A stretch of 12,364 nucleotides of DNA from Sphingobacteriales bacterium (GTDB taxonomy: Bacteria > Bacteroidota > Bacteroidia > Sphingobacteriales > Sphingobacteriaceae): positions 1-12,364 of the forward strand of contig JAGVEE010000244.1 of the NCBI GenBank assembly GCA_020058405.1, given 5' to 3'. The notes beneath the pieces are model-generated. The model searched no databases and was not told where the DNA came from. It saw only the letters and a program-made list of their open reading frames with translations. The stretch's first letter is position 1. The number at the start of each line of letters is the position of its first letter. Of the stretch, positions 1 to 6,657 are shown in pieces. Position numbers and translations under genes: made by a program.

Positions 1-2652
1 CAAGTTTGGTTCAACGAATTATTGTTAACAGAGTTTGATGAACAAGGAGGTTGGGCAGCAACAGGTAGAGTTAGTGCACAATTAGCCGACTTAGGTAACG
101 TAACAATTTCTGGTAGCAAAAGTACATTTGGATTTGGATCAATTGATAAAAAAGTAAGTGAGCGAAACAGAACAGATGATAAACAATACGATGTTACTTC
201 GAATGTTGAGCTAGGGAAATTTTTCCCAGAGAAAGCGGGTATTCGTGTGCCAATGTATGTATCGTATTCACAAGCGATAAGTACACCTCAGTTTGCTCCA
301 AACAACCCAGACATTTTATTGTCTAATGTTTTGTCTGAATTAAATGCTGCAGAACGAGATTCGATAAAAAGAATTACAGAAGATTTTACCAGAAGAAAAA
401 GCATCAGCTTTACCAATGTAAAAAAAGACAGAATTGATACTAAAAAACCTGTTAGAATTTACGATGTAGAAAACTTTAGTGTTACGTATTCTTATGCCGA
501 CCAATATCGAAGGAATTATAATACTGAATATAATATTTTAAAGAATCACAGAGGTGCATTATCATACAATTATAACAACGCACCTAAAGAAGTACGGCCG
601 TTTGATAAAACGATAAAAAATCAGAATTTAAAAATAATTAAAGATTTTAATTTTAATTATAAACCAAGTGCACTTGATTTTAGAATTGATGTGGATAGGG
701 TATATGGCGAAACAAAAATTAGAAACATTAATACAGGAACCTTACCTATTGAAGAAACGTTTAATAAGAATTTTAGAATAACACGTACTTACGGAATGCG
801 TTATGACATAACACGTGCATTGAAATTTGATTTTACCGCCAATAATTTAGGAGTAGTTGATGAACCGTTTGGAAAAATAGATACACGTGAAGAAAAAGAT
901 TCACTGTTAACCAATATTAAAACATTAGGACGTACCACAGATTACAATCAAAATTCTAACTTAACCTATCAGGTGCCAATTAATAAGTTGCCATATATGG
1001 ATTGGACGCAAATGACGGCTACGTATACGGCGAGGTATGATTGGAGAGCGGCAGCATTGGCAACTCCAAAATTTGAAAACACAATTTCTAACAATCAATC
1101 GATACAACTTAACCCTACGTTTAACATGACGCAGTTGTATGGCAAGTCGAAATATTTAAAAGCATTAATTACTCCAGCTAGGGTACGCTCACCGAGAGAC
1201 AATGGAAATCCACTCGAAAAACTGAAAGTAAATAAAACAGCTGCTCAAGAAAAAGAAGATAGTCTTGCAAAAGCGATGAGCAAAAACGATTTCAAAAAAG
1301 TGTTGGCTCGAACCTTAATAATGTTGCGCACCATTAACTTTAGTTACCGAGAAACCAATGGGCAACAATTACCAGGATATATACCCGGAACAGATTTATT
1401 GGGAATGGATTTCGGAAAATTAAATGCGCCAGGCGTTGGCTTTGTGTTCGGTAGTCAAGAAGACATTCGATTTAAAGCAGCCGATAATGGTTGGATCACT
1501 ACCTACGATTCTGTTTCGAACAGGTACTTACGATCTAACAGAGTTGAATTAAATTTACGAGCCAATATAGAGCCGATGAAAGACATGCGACTGGATGTAA
1601 ACATGCAGCGCAGCATGACCAAAAATTACCAAGAGTTCTTTAGGTATGATAATAATCCGGCGAGTGGAACCTATCAGCGATTTAGGTCATTTGCGGAAAC
1701 CGAAACGGGTAATTTTAGTATGACGATAGTTACTATTGGATCGGCATTTGAAGGCATAAGCGAAGATGGTACATCGGCATTTTTTGAGAAGTTCCAAGAA
1801 AACAGATTTGCAATTTCACAACGCTTAGCGAACGAAAAAGGAATTACTGCTTTTGATACTGCAGGTTTTTATGATGGTTATGGGAAGTATTCACAGCAAG
1901 TATTAATACCTGCATTTTTGGCAACTTATTCTGGTAGGTCTACCAACATTGTTAGCTTAAACCCTTTTCCTAAAATTCCATTACCAAATTGGAGATTGAA
2001 TTATACAGGGTTGATGAAGTTTGAAATTATTAATGTATATTTCTCGAGCTTCACCGTAAACCATGCCTATACCTCAACCTATAACGTAAACAGTTTTAAC
2101 AGGCCTACTACCATTGCTACGAAGTATGCAGCAAATGGGAATTTTGTACCTGAGTATGAAATACAACAAGTAACAATATCTGAAACGTTTGCTCCTTTAA
2201 TTGGCTTTGATATGACCATGAAGAACAAGGTGAACATTGTGTTGGAATACAAACAGAGTAGAAATTTAGGCTTGAGTTTTGCAAATACAAGAGTAGAGCA
2301 ATTAAACACCTATGAGTACAACGTAGGTTTAGGGTATACAACAAACAATCTGCAATTGCCTTTTAGTTTTGGGAATGGCCAAAAAGTTTTGAAAAACGAT
2401 TTAAACGTTCGTACTGATTTTAACATCAGAATTAACAGAGGTGCTATACATAGAATGGATCAAGGGTTTTCTGATATTATTAACGGCTCGAGGGTAATAA
2501 GTATTAAGCCATCAGTGGAGTATGTATTAAATCAACGCTTCCAAGTACGTTTATTTTACGACCGCTTGGTTACCAAACCGTATATTTCGACCACTTTCCC
2601 TACAGCTATTACCAGTTTAGGATTTAGCTTAAGAATTAATATTGGTGCGTAA
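1..2652 (+). CDS. sprA: T9SS outer-membrane translocon SprA, C-terminal part (5' end outside window)
   Basis: SprA forms the very large outer-membrane beta-barrel through which type IX secretion substrates leave the cell, and it is needed for gliding in gliding species. The open frame runs in from base 1 without a start. The TTG at base 22 is an internal leucine, because QVWFNELL precedes it in frame. That leaves 883 residues of a protein usually around 2,300-2,400 long. The fragment begins with the SprA-like stretch WFNELLLTEFDEQGGWAATG and continues with alternating polar/aromatic strands typical of a beta-barrel. It contains no hydrophobic helices and ends with an amphipathic strand (SLGFSLRINIGA). 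The recognition rests on remembered SprA sequence similarity and on synteny: gcvH and a VanZ-like gene follow, an arrangement I recall from other Bacteroidota. No frameshift or internal stop is visible. Confidence 0.93.
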   Translation, partial: QVWFNELLLTEFDEQGGWAATGRVSAQLADLGNVTISGSKSTFGFGSIDKKVSERNRTDDKQYDVTSNVELGKFFPEKAGIRVPMYVSYSQAISTPQFAPNNPDILLSNVLSELNAAERDSIKRITEDFTRRKSISFTNVKKDRIDTKKPVRIYDVENFSVTYSYADQYRRNYNTEYNILKNHRGALSYNYNNAPKEVRPFDKTIKNQNLKIIKDFNFNYKPSALDFRIDVDRVYGETKIRNINTGTLPIEETFNKNFRITRTYGMRYDITRALKFDFTANNLGVVDEPFGKIDTREEKDSLLTNIKTLGRTTDYNQNSNLTYQVPINKLPYMDWTQMTATYTARYDWRAAALATPKFENTISNNQSIQLNPTFNMTQLYGKSKYLKALITPARVRSPRDNGNPLEKLKVNKTAAQEKEDSLAKAMSKNDFKKVLARTLIMLRTINFSYRETNGQQLPGYIPGTDLLGMDFGKLNAPGVGFVFGSQEDIRFKAADNGWITTYDSVSNRYLRSNRVELNLRANIEPMKDMRLDVNMQRSMTKNYQEFFRYDNNPASGTYQRFRSFAETETGNFSMTIVTIGSAFEGISEDGTSAFFEKFQENRFAISQRLANEKGITAFDTAGFYDGYGKYSQQVLIPAFLATYSGRSTNIVSLNPFPKIPLPNWRLNYTGLMKFEIINVYFSSFTVNHAYTSTYNVNSFNRPTTIATKYAANGNFVPEYEIQQVTISETFAPLIGFDMTMKNKVNIVLEYKQSRNLGLSFANTRVEQLNTYEYNVGLGYTTNNLQLPFSFGNGQKVLKNDLNVRTDFNIRINRGAIHRMDQGFSDIINGSRVISIKPSVEYVLNQRFQVRLFYDRLVTKPYISTTFPTAITSLGFSLRINIGA

Positions 2653-2669
2653 TTATTCCAAGAAAAATT

Positions 2670-2677
2670 TAACTTTG
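2670..2677 (+). promoter_or_regulatory. Possible Bacteroidota-type -7 box upstream of gcvH
   Basis: TAACTTTG matches the TAnnTTTG -7 consensus of the primary Bacteroidota sigma factor and lies 20 bases before the gcvH ATG, which would give a short leader. No convincing TTTG -33 element sits at the usual spacing of about 19 bases. The nearest candidate, ATTG at 2641-2644, is 25 bases away. gcvH could therefore be transcribed on its own as well as by read-through from sprA. This is a motif match only. Confidence 0.35.
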
Positions 2678-2697
2678 GGAAAATTAAATTTTATACA

Positions 2698-3078
2698 ATG
2701 AATTTTCCAGCAGAACTAAAGTACACTAAAGACCACGAGTGGGTTCGTTTAGAAGGTAATGTAGCATTTATCGGCATCACTGATTTTGCACAAAGAGAAC
2801 TAGGTGATATTGTTTATGTAGACATAAACACCATCGGTAAAGATGTTGCACAAGAAGAAGTTTTTGGTACAGTGGAAGCTGTAAAAACAGTTTCAGATTT
2901 ATATATGCCAGTAGCAGGTGAAGTTATGGAAATGAATACCATGTTAGATGCTAACCCAGAGTTAGTAAATTCAGATCCTTACGGTGATGGCTGGATGGTA
3001 AAAGTAAACGTTAGCAATGTTGCTGATGTTGCAGGTTTACTTTCTGCAGAAGATTACCAAGCCCTAGTTGGTGCTTAA
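2698..3078 (+). CDS. gcvH: Glycine cleavage system H protein
   Basis: This is the lipoyl carrier of the glycine cleavage system. It moves the aminomethyl group from GcvP to GcvT and on to the GcvL dehydrogenase in the cytoplasm. The product is 126 residues, a normal length for the family. It shows the opening KYTKDHEWVR (residues 9-18), the GITDFAQRELGDIVYVD block (26-42), and the lipoylation segment FGTVEAVKTVSDLYMP (56-71) with K63 as the expected lipoyl-lysine. The tail NSDPYGDGWMVKV (91-103) is also typical. The ATG at 2698 is the natural start because the first conserved residues follow at once. It lies 45 bases after sprA and its last codons overlap the next gene. No gcvP or gcvT is present in the window, so gcvH is separated from them here. 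Confidence 0.97.
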   Translation: MNFPAELKYTKDHEWVRLEGNVAFIGITDFAQRELGDIVYVDINTIGKDVAQEEVFGTVEAVKTVSDLYMPVAGEVMEMNTMLDANPELVNSDPYGDGWMVKVNVSNVADVAGLLSAEDYQALVGA

Positions 3079-3466
3079 TTCCTTTTGGAAATATAACATA
3101 TTTTGGTTGCTATGGCTTTGCTTAATAACTTATTTAAGCAATGCCAAAGGCGACGGAATTCCAGACTTCCCACTTTTAGCCTTTAAAGGGGCTGATAAAC
3201 TAGTGCATGCCATTTTTTATTTAAACTTGATGGTTGCAATGAGCTGGGGATTTTTTAAACAAGAAAAATATCCCAACTTAAATTCTAACAAATTTCTCTA
3301 TTCATTCTTATTCTGTATTACTTGGGGTGGCCTAATGGAGCTTTGCCAGCTATTTGTTTTTACTTATAGATCGGCAGAATGGGCAGATTTTTTAACCAAC
3401 TCTATAGGTGCAGGCATAGGATTATTTATTTGTGCATCTCTGTGGAAATTGAATAAAAATGCATAA
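3068..3466 (+). CDS. VanZ-family small membrane protein
   Basis: Up to 132 residues with four predicted membrane segments (roughly residues 11-24, 45-62, 76-97 and 109-125). The family signature residues are present: DKLVHAIFY (43-51), GLMELCQ (90-96) and the WADFLTNSIGAGIG block before the last helix. VanZ proteins include the teicoplanin-resistance protein of enterococcal van clusters, but most chromosomal members such as this one have no assigned function. No ATG fits. The frame opens right after a stop at 3065-3067, so translation must begin at TTG 3068 or GTG 3071. Either start overlaps the end of gcvH (by 11 or 8 bases), which points to translational coupling. I recall the order sprA-gcvH-vanZ from other Bacteroidota. 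Nothing here supports a resistance role. Confidence 0.85.
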   Translation: MVLNSFWKYNIFWLLWLCLITYLSNAKGDGIPDFPLLAFKGADKLVHAIFYLNLMVAMSWGFFKQEKYPNLNSNKFLYSFLFCITWGGLMELCQLFVFTYRSAEWADFLTNSIGAGIGLFICASLWKLNKNA

Positions 3467-3489
3467 TTTTAAGTATTAAAGTATTTATA

Positions 3490-3630
3490 ATGAAAACGAA
3501 ACATTTGTTTATTGGCATATTATTAGGCTTATTTATCAGCATCAGCTTTTCTGCATGTAAAGCTAAATGTGATTGCCCGCGTTTTTCAAAATCAAGTACT
3601 CAAACCCACACCCCAAAAGCACTTATTTAA
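3490..3630 (+). CDS. Small cysteine-rich lipoprotein, 46 residues, unknown function
   Basis: A short open frame with a clear lipoprotein signal. Lysines at residues 2 and 4 precede a hydrophobic stretch HLFIGILLGLFISISF (5-20). A lipobox-like FSAC follows with the cysteine at residue 23; the -3 residue is Phe rather than the usual Leu. The mature peptide would be only 24 residues and opens with a tight cluster CKAKCDCPRF, that is Cys at 23, 27 and 29, followed by a Ser/Thr/Lys-rich tail. It starts 23 bases after the VanZ-like gene on the same strand. I recognise the general type (tiny Bacteroidota lipoproteins with a C-x-C-P motif just after the lipid anchor) but no function. No strong ribosome site is visible, which is normal for the phylum. 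It could be an AT-rich chance frame, but the signal peptide and Cys cluster argue against that. Confidence 0.62.
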   Translation: MKTKHLFIGILLGLFISISFSACKAKCDCPRFSKSSTQTHTPKALI

Positions 3631-3763
3631 GTAGAATAAATCGCTATTGTTATTTGGATTTAATTTAAATAAGACCTAAATTGCAGCGTTTTAAAGGCCT
3701 ATCCATTCATTGGGTTGGGTTCTAAAACGATTTACATAATTTCTATTACGTAAAACAATTAAA

Positions 3764-3988
3764 ATGAAACTAAGGAACTTGGCAGAGTTACAACCTGGAA
3801 TGAAGGCTATTATAGATTCGTTTACAGATGAGGAATTATCCATCCGTTTGTTAGAAATGGGGTGTTTGCCTGGTGAAGAAGTGGAAGTTGCGCACATTGC
3901 ACCCTTAGGCGACCCAATTGCCATCCATTTATACGGTCATAAATTAAGTTTACGCAAAAAAGAAGCAGAGAGTATTTTGGTGAAGTAA
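3764..3988 (+). CDS. feoA: Ferrous iron transport protein A
   Basis: This is a 74-residue cytoplasmic SH3-like accessory protein of the Feo Fe(II) uptake system, thought to act on the FeoB transporter. The family pattern is present: LRNLAELQPGMKAIID (3-18), a RLLEMGCLPGEEVEV segment (28-42) matching the FeoA 'RL.eMG..pG..v.v' signature, then the APLGDPIAIHLYGHKLSLRKKEA strand region. Length is typical for a stand-alone FeoA. The ATG at 3764 starts right at the conserved N-terminus. The 133-base leader from 3631 holds no recognisable Fur or DtxR-type palindrome and no clear -33/-7 pair. Its stop codon is in the same frame as feoB, 12 bases before it. Confidence 0.95.
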   Translation: MKLRNLAELQPGMKAIIDSFTDEELSIRLLEMGCLPGEEVEVAHIAPLGDPIAIHLYGHKLSLRKKEAESILVK

Positions 3989-4000
3989 GAAATAAATAAG

Positions 4001-6121
4001 TTGAAGCAGGAAATTAATATTGCCCTCATTGGTAATCCTAACACCGGAAAATCATCATTATTTAATGCATTAACGGGCCTGAATCAAAAAGTTGGGAATT
4101 TCCCGGGTGTAACTGTTGATAAACTTATTGGTTTCTATAAAATTAATGCAGAACAATCTGCTCGAATTATTGATTTACCCGGAACTTACAGTTTATATCC
4201 ACGTTCGCAAGACGAGCAAATAGCCCTTCAAGTTTTAGGTTCTCCCTCAAATCCCGATTACCCAGAAGTAATTGTGGTAGTTGTTGATGCGACTAACCTT
4301 AAAAGAAATTTATTATTATTCTCGCAAATTTTAGATTTAGGTTTGCCATGTGTGTTGGCGGTAAATATGATCGACCAAGCGCGCGATCAGAAATTAAGTA
4401 TTGATATAGAAGGTTTATCGCAAGCCATAGGAATACCAGTTATTGCAATTAGTGCACGTAATAATGAAGGTATTGATGATTTAAAAAAAGCGATAAAAAA
4501 GCAAATAGATGAAAAGATAATAGTTGAGTCGGGAACTGATATAAAACAATATGCGCCAGAGTTAATAGATGAAATAAAAAGAGAGTTTGAATTAACGAAT
4601 GATTATGTTGCTTTTGAATTAGCACATCATTACCATGAGCTTGCACATCTAACAGAAGAAAAAAAACAAAAATTAAAATCGCTTGGGGAGAAATATAATT
4701 TCAACCCACAAAAAGCTCAAGCACAAGAAACCATTGCGCGTTTCAATCATATTAACGAATTATTATTTGATAATGTGTTCAAACCATTTGACCCGGTTAA
4801 AGAAAGTAATAGTAATAAAATTGATAATTGGTTAACACATAGAATTGGGGGATTAATATTTTTCTTCTTGATTTTATTTATTGTTTTTCAATCCATTTTC
4901 ACATGGTCGAGTTACCCGATGGATTTAATTGAAGCGGGATTTATTGGCCTAGAAAATAGTTTATCGAATATTATTCCAGATGGAATTTTTAAAGAATTAT
5001 TAATAGGAGGAATATTGCCAGGCTTAAGTGGTGTGTTAGTTTTTATTCCTCAAATAGCTATTTTATTTTTATTTATAGCGATACTAGAAGACACAGGTTA
5101 CATGGCGCGTGTTACTTTTATGATGGACCGTGTGATGAAGAAGTTTGGATTGAACGGAAAATCAGTAGTGCCCTTAATGAGCGGAATTGCTTGCGCAGTG
5201 CCCGCAATCATGTCGGCACGAACTATAGAAAATTGGAAAGACAGGTTAATAACCATAATGGTAACTCCATTGATGAGTTGCTCTGCACGCTTGCCAGTGT
5301 ATACCTTATTAATTTCGATAGTAGTACCATCAGAAAAAATATTTGGCTTTTTAAATTTGCAAGGATTGGTATTAATGGCCATGTATTTATTAGGATTTGT
5401 AGCAGCTATATTTTCGGCATACGTAATGAAGCTGATTATTAAAACAAAAGAGCGTAGTTATTTTATTATGGAATTGCCAGTGTATAGAATGCCGCGTTGG
5501 TCGAATATTGGAATAACCATTTTTAATAAAGTAAAAACATTTGTTACAGAAGCCGGAAAAATAATTTTAGCGGTATCCATAGTATTATGGTTTTTGGCAA
5601 GTTATGCACCGGGAGATTCTTTCGAACAAATAGATCAGAAATACGAAAAAGTAAAAACTGAAAATACCATAAATGTTGCTGAGTTAGATCGAATGATGAG
5701 TTCTGAAAAATTGGAAGCCTCTTATGCGGGACGACTTGGTAAATTTATAGAACCTGCCATTCGACCATTAGGTTACGATTGGAAAATTGGAATTGCTTTA
5801 ATAACCTCTTTTGCTGCAAGAGAAGTTTTTGTTGGAACCATTGCTACCATATATAGCGTAGAAGCAGAAGACGGAAATTTGGATACCGTAAGAGAAAAAT
5901 TAATGTCGGCAAAAAATGCAAACACGGGAGAACCCACTTTTACTTTAGCTGTAAGTTTATCGCTCATGATATTTTATGCATTTGCGATGCAATGCATGAG
6001 CACCATAGCCATCGTATACCGCGAAACCAAATCGTGGAAATGGCCAACGATACAGTTTGTGTTTATGACGGTGTTGGCATATGTAAGTGCTTGGGTAACT
6101 TATATAGTCTTTAGTAGTTAG
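4001..6121 (+). CDS. feoB: Ferrous iron transporter FeoB
   Basis: Inner-membrane Fe(II) permease with an N-terminal G-protein domain; 706 residues, normal for the family. G motifs are clear: G1 GNPNTGKSS (11-19), G2 region around GNFPGVTVD (32-40), G3 DLPGTY (58-63), G4 NMID (122-125) and G5 near ISARN (150-154). A helical linker follows, then the membrane domain from about residue 280. Conserved transport segments include GYMARVTFMMDR, GIACAVPAIMSART and SCSARLPVYTL; their Cys residues are part of the conserved gating regions. Translation must start at TTG 4001, since no ATG/GTG lies between feoA's stop and the G1 motif. feoB is in frame with feoA (TAA, four codons, TTG). The last codons (VFSS and the TAG stop) lie within the left inverted repeat of the element that follows, so the extreme C-terminus may have been shaped by that insertion. 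Confidence 0.97.
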   Translation: MKQEINIALIGNPNTGKSSLFNALTGLNQKVGNFPGVTVDKLIGFYKINAEQSARIIDLPGTYSLYPRSQDEQIALQVLGSPSNPDYPEVIVVVVDATNLKRNLLLFSQILDLGLPCVLAVNMIDQARDQKLSIDIEGLSQAIGIPVIAISARNNEGIDDLKKAIKKQIDEKIIVESGTDIKQYAPELIDEIKREFELTNDYVAFELAHHYHELAHLTEEKKQKLKSLGEKYNFNPQKAQAQETIARFNHINELLFDNVFKPFDPVKESNSNKIDNWLTHRIGGLIFFFLILFIVFQSIFTWSSYPMDLIEAGFIGLENSLSNIIPDGIFKELLIGGILPGLSGVLVFIPQIAILFLFIAILEDTGYMARVTFMMDRVMKKFGLNGKSVVPLMSGIACAVPAIMSARTIENWKDRLITIMVTPLMSCSARLPVYTLLISIVVPSEKIFGFLNLQGLVLMAMYLLGFVAAIFSAYVMKLIIKTKERSYFIMELPVYRMPRWSNIGITIFNKVKTFVTEAGKIILAVSIVLWFLASYAPGDSFEQIDQKYEKVKTENTINVAELDRMMSSEKLEASYAGRLGKFIEPAIRPLGYDWKIGIALITSFAAREVFVGTIATIYSVEAEDGNLDTVREKLMSAKNANTGEPTFTLAVSLSLMIFYAFAMQCMSTIAIVYRETKSWKWPTIQFVFMTVLAYVSAWVTYIVFSS

Positions 6122-6136
6122 TCTTTAGTCTTTAGA
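6105..6136 (+). repeat. Left terminal inverted repeat, heptamer-based
   Basis: The arm is made of four 7-bp units, GTCTTTA, GTAGTTA, GTCTTTA, GTCTTTA, with TA before and GA after. Each unit boundary creates TAG on the + strand and TAA on the - strand. Because 7 is not a multiple of 3, the arm has stops in all six frames. feoB ends at the TAG at 6119-6121 and the four-helix-bundle gene ends at the - strand TAA at 6125-6127, both within this arm. Confidence 0.9.
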
Positions 6137-6514
6137 GGGCGGAAGTGGTTTAGATTTTACTTTATAAGTTAAATGTTTTTGAAGAGCCCTGTTCATTTTT
6201 TGAATTTCATTGATTTTTTCAACAAATTTCTCTTTTAAATCATCAGGGATAAAATTTAATTTATTGCTAATAATAATTAGCGATTCTAATTCGGTAGATG
6301 ATCCGTTAGAGATAGATAAAAAGTGAATGAATTCTTTGTCGGAGTTTCTTCCAGCTCCCTCGGCAATATTACTAGCAATAGATATTGAGCACCTTCTAAT
6401 TTGATCGATTGTATTAAAATTCTCAGATTTTGGGAATACTTTTAATAATGAATAGATATCAACAGCCAGTGCTATAGATTTTTGCCAGATTTCAAGATTT
6501 TTATAATTATTCAT
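6125..6514 (-). CDS. Four helix bundle protein (23S rRNA IVS / S23 family)
   Basis: A 129-residue protein with the hallmark of the IVS-encoded four-helix-bundle family: YKNLEIWQKSIALAVDIYSL (4-23), then DQIRRCSISIASNIAEGAGR (37-56), EFIHFLSISNGSSTELESLI (61-80) and a last helix near 93-115. These proteins were first seen encoded in 23S rRNA intervening sequences. Relatives (bAvd) are pentameric accessory proteins of diversity-generating retroelements; free-standing members have no known function. The core is followed by a short tail KSKPLPPSKD whose final codons and stop come from the left inverted repeat. It is transcribed against feoB and the SprT-like gene. No reverse transcriptase or rRNA is nearby, so this is a free-standing, IR-flanked copy. 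ATG 6514 is well placed before the first helix. Confidence 0.92.
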   Translation of the reverse strand: MNNYKNLEIWQKSIALAVDIYSLLKVFPKSENFNTIDQIRRCSISIASNIAEGAGRNSDKEFIHFLSISNGSSTELESLIIISNKLNFIPDDLKEKFVEKINEIQKMNRALQKHLTYKVKSKPLPPSKD

Positions 6515-6548
6515 AAAACAAATATTTGAAATAAAACATTAATTTTAA

Positions 6549-6624
6549 ACTGCATATATGCAGGTTTTTATATGCAGGATGATAAATGCAGGATTATTTA
6601 TTAAGTATGATAAATGCAGCTTTT
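6549..6624. repeat. Palindromic TGCAT/ATGCAG repeat cluster upstream of the four-helix-bundle gene
   Basis: This stretch holds a perfect 14-bp palindrome CTGCATATATGCAG (6550-6563), another ATATGCAGG at 6570-6578, and a 13-bp direct repeat ATGATAAATGCAG at 6579-6591 and 6607-6619. The outer parts can pair (CTGCAT-n-TAT with ATA-n-ATGCAG, one mismatch) to form a long hairpin. Its two ends closely match the hairpin at 7326-7387: 21 of 22 bases agree at the left end and 15 of 15 at the right end. It lies in the leader of the - strand gene and upstream of the SprT-like gene. Confidence 0.7.
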
Positions 6625-6655
6625 CTAAAGACTAAAGACTAACTACTAAAGACTA
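6624..6655 (-). repeat. Right terminal inverted repeat, heptamer-based
   Basis: Exact reverse complement of 6105-6136 over all 32 bases. The next base outward differs (A at 6104 would need T at 6656, which is G), and the match also stops on the inner side. It ends 2 bases before the ATG of the SprT-like gene, so that gene's ribosome-binding region is made of the repeat. Confidence 0.9.
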
Positions 6656-6657
6656 GA

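Larger units (their letters stand above)
6105..6655. mobile_element. 551-bp inverted-repeat-bounded element carrying a four-helix-bundle gene
   Basis: Two perfect 32-bp inverted repeats (6105-6136 and 6624-6655) enclose a single - strand gene of the 23S rRNA intervening-sequence (IVS) type plus a palindrome-rich leader. The left repeat runs into the end of feoB and supplies its stop codon; the right repeat ends 2 bases before the ATG of the SprT-like gene. The intergenic space is thus almost entirely the element. No transposase, integrase or reverse transcriptase is present, and no target-site duplication is visible outside the repeats. Genes of this family inside 23S rRNA are also bracketed by complementary ends that form a stem, so the layout resembles an IVS outside rRNA. 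Mobility is inferred, not shown. Confidence 0.6.

Noticed and set aside
2079..2344. Two overlapping - strand open frames of about 75 codons opposite sprA
   Set aside because: They overlap each other and the sprA barrel coding region and show no signal or domain; chance frames.
2653..2697. Glycine riboswitch ahead of gcvH
   Set aside because: Only 45 bases separate sprA and gcvH, too short for the aptamer, and no conserved core is seen.
3631..3763. Fur or DtxR-type operator before feoA
   Set aside because: I looked for a 19-bp dyad of either type and found none; AT-rich partial dyads such as TTATTT/AAATAA are too weak to call.
5191..5442. Open frame of 83 codons inside feoB in another frame
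   Set aside because: It overlaps a strongly conserved FeoB membrane segment and has no family features; it is a shadow frame.
6105..6136. Short regular repeats that might be a CRISPR array
   Set aside because: The units are 7 bp and directly abutting, with no spacers, and no cas genes are present.
6125..6655. Diversity-generating retroelement with an Avd-like accessory gene
   Set aside because: The protein is of the right family, but there is no reverse transcriptase, template repeat or variable repeat in the window.
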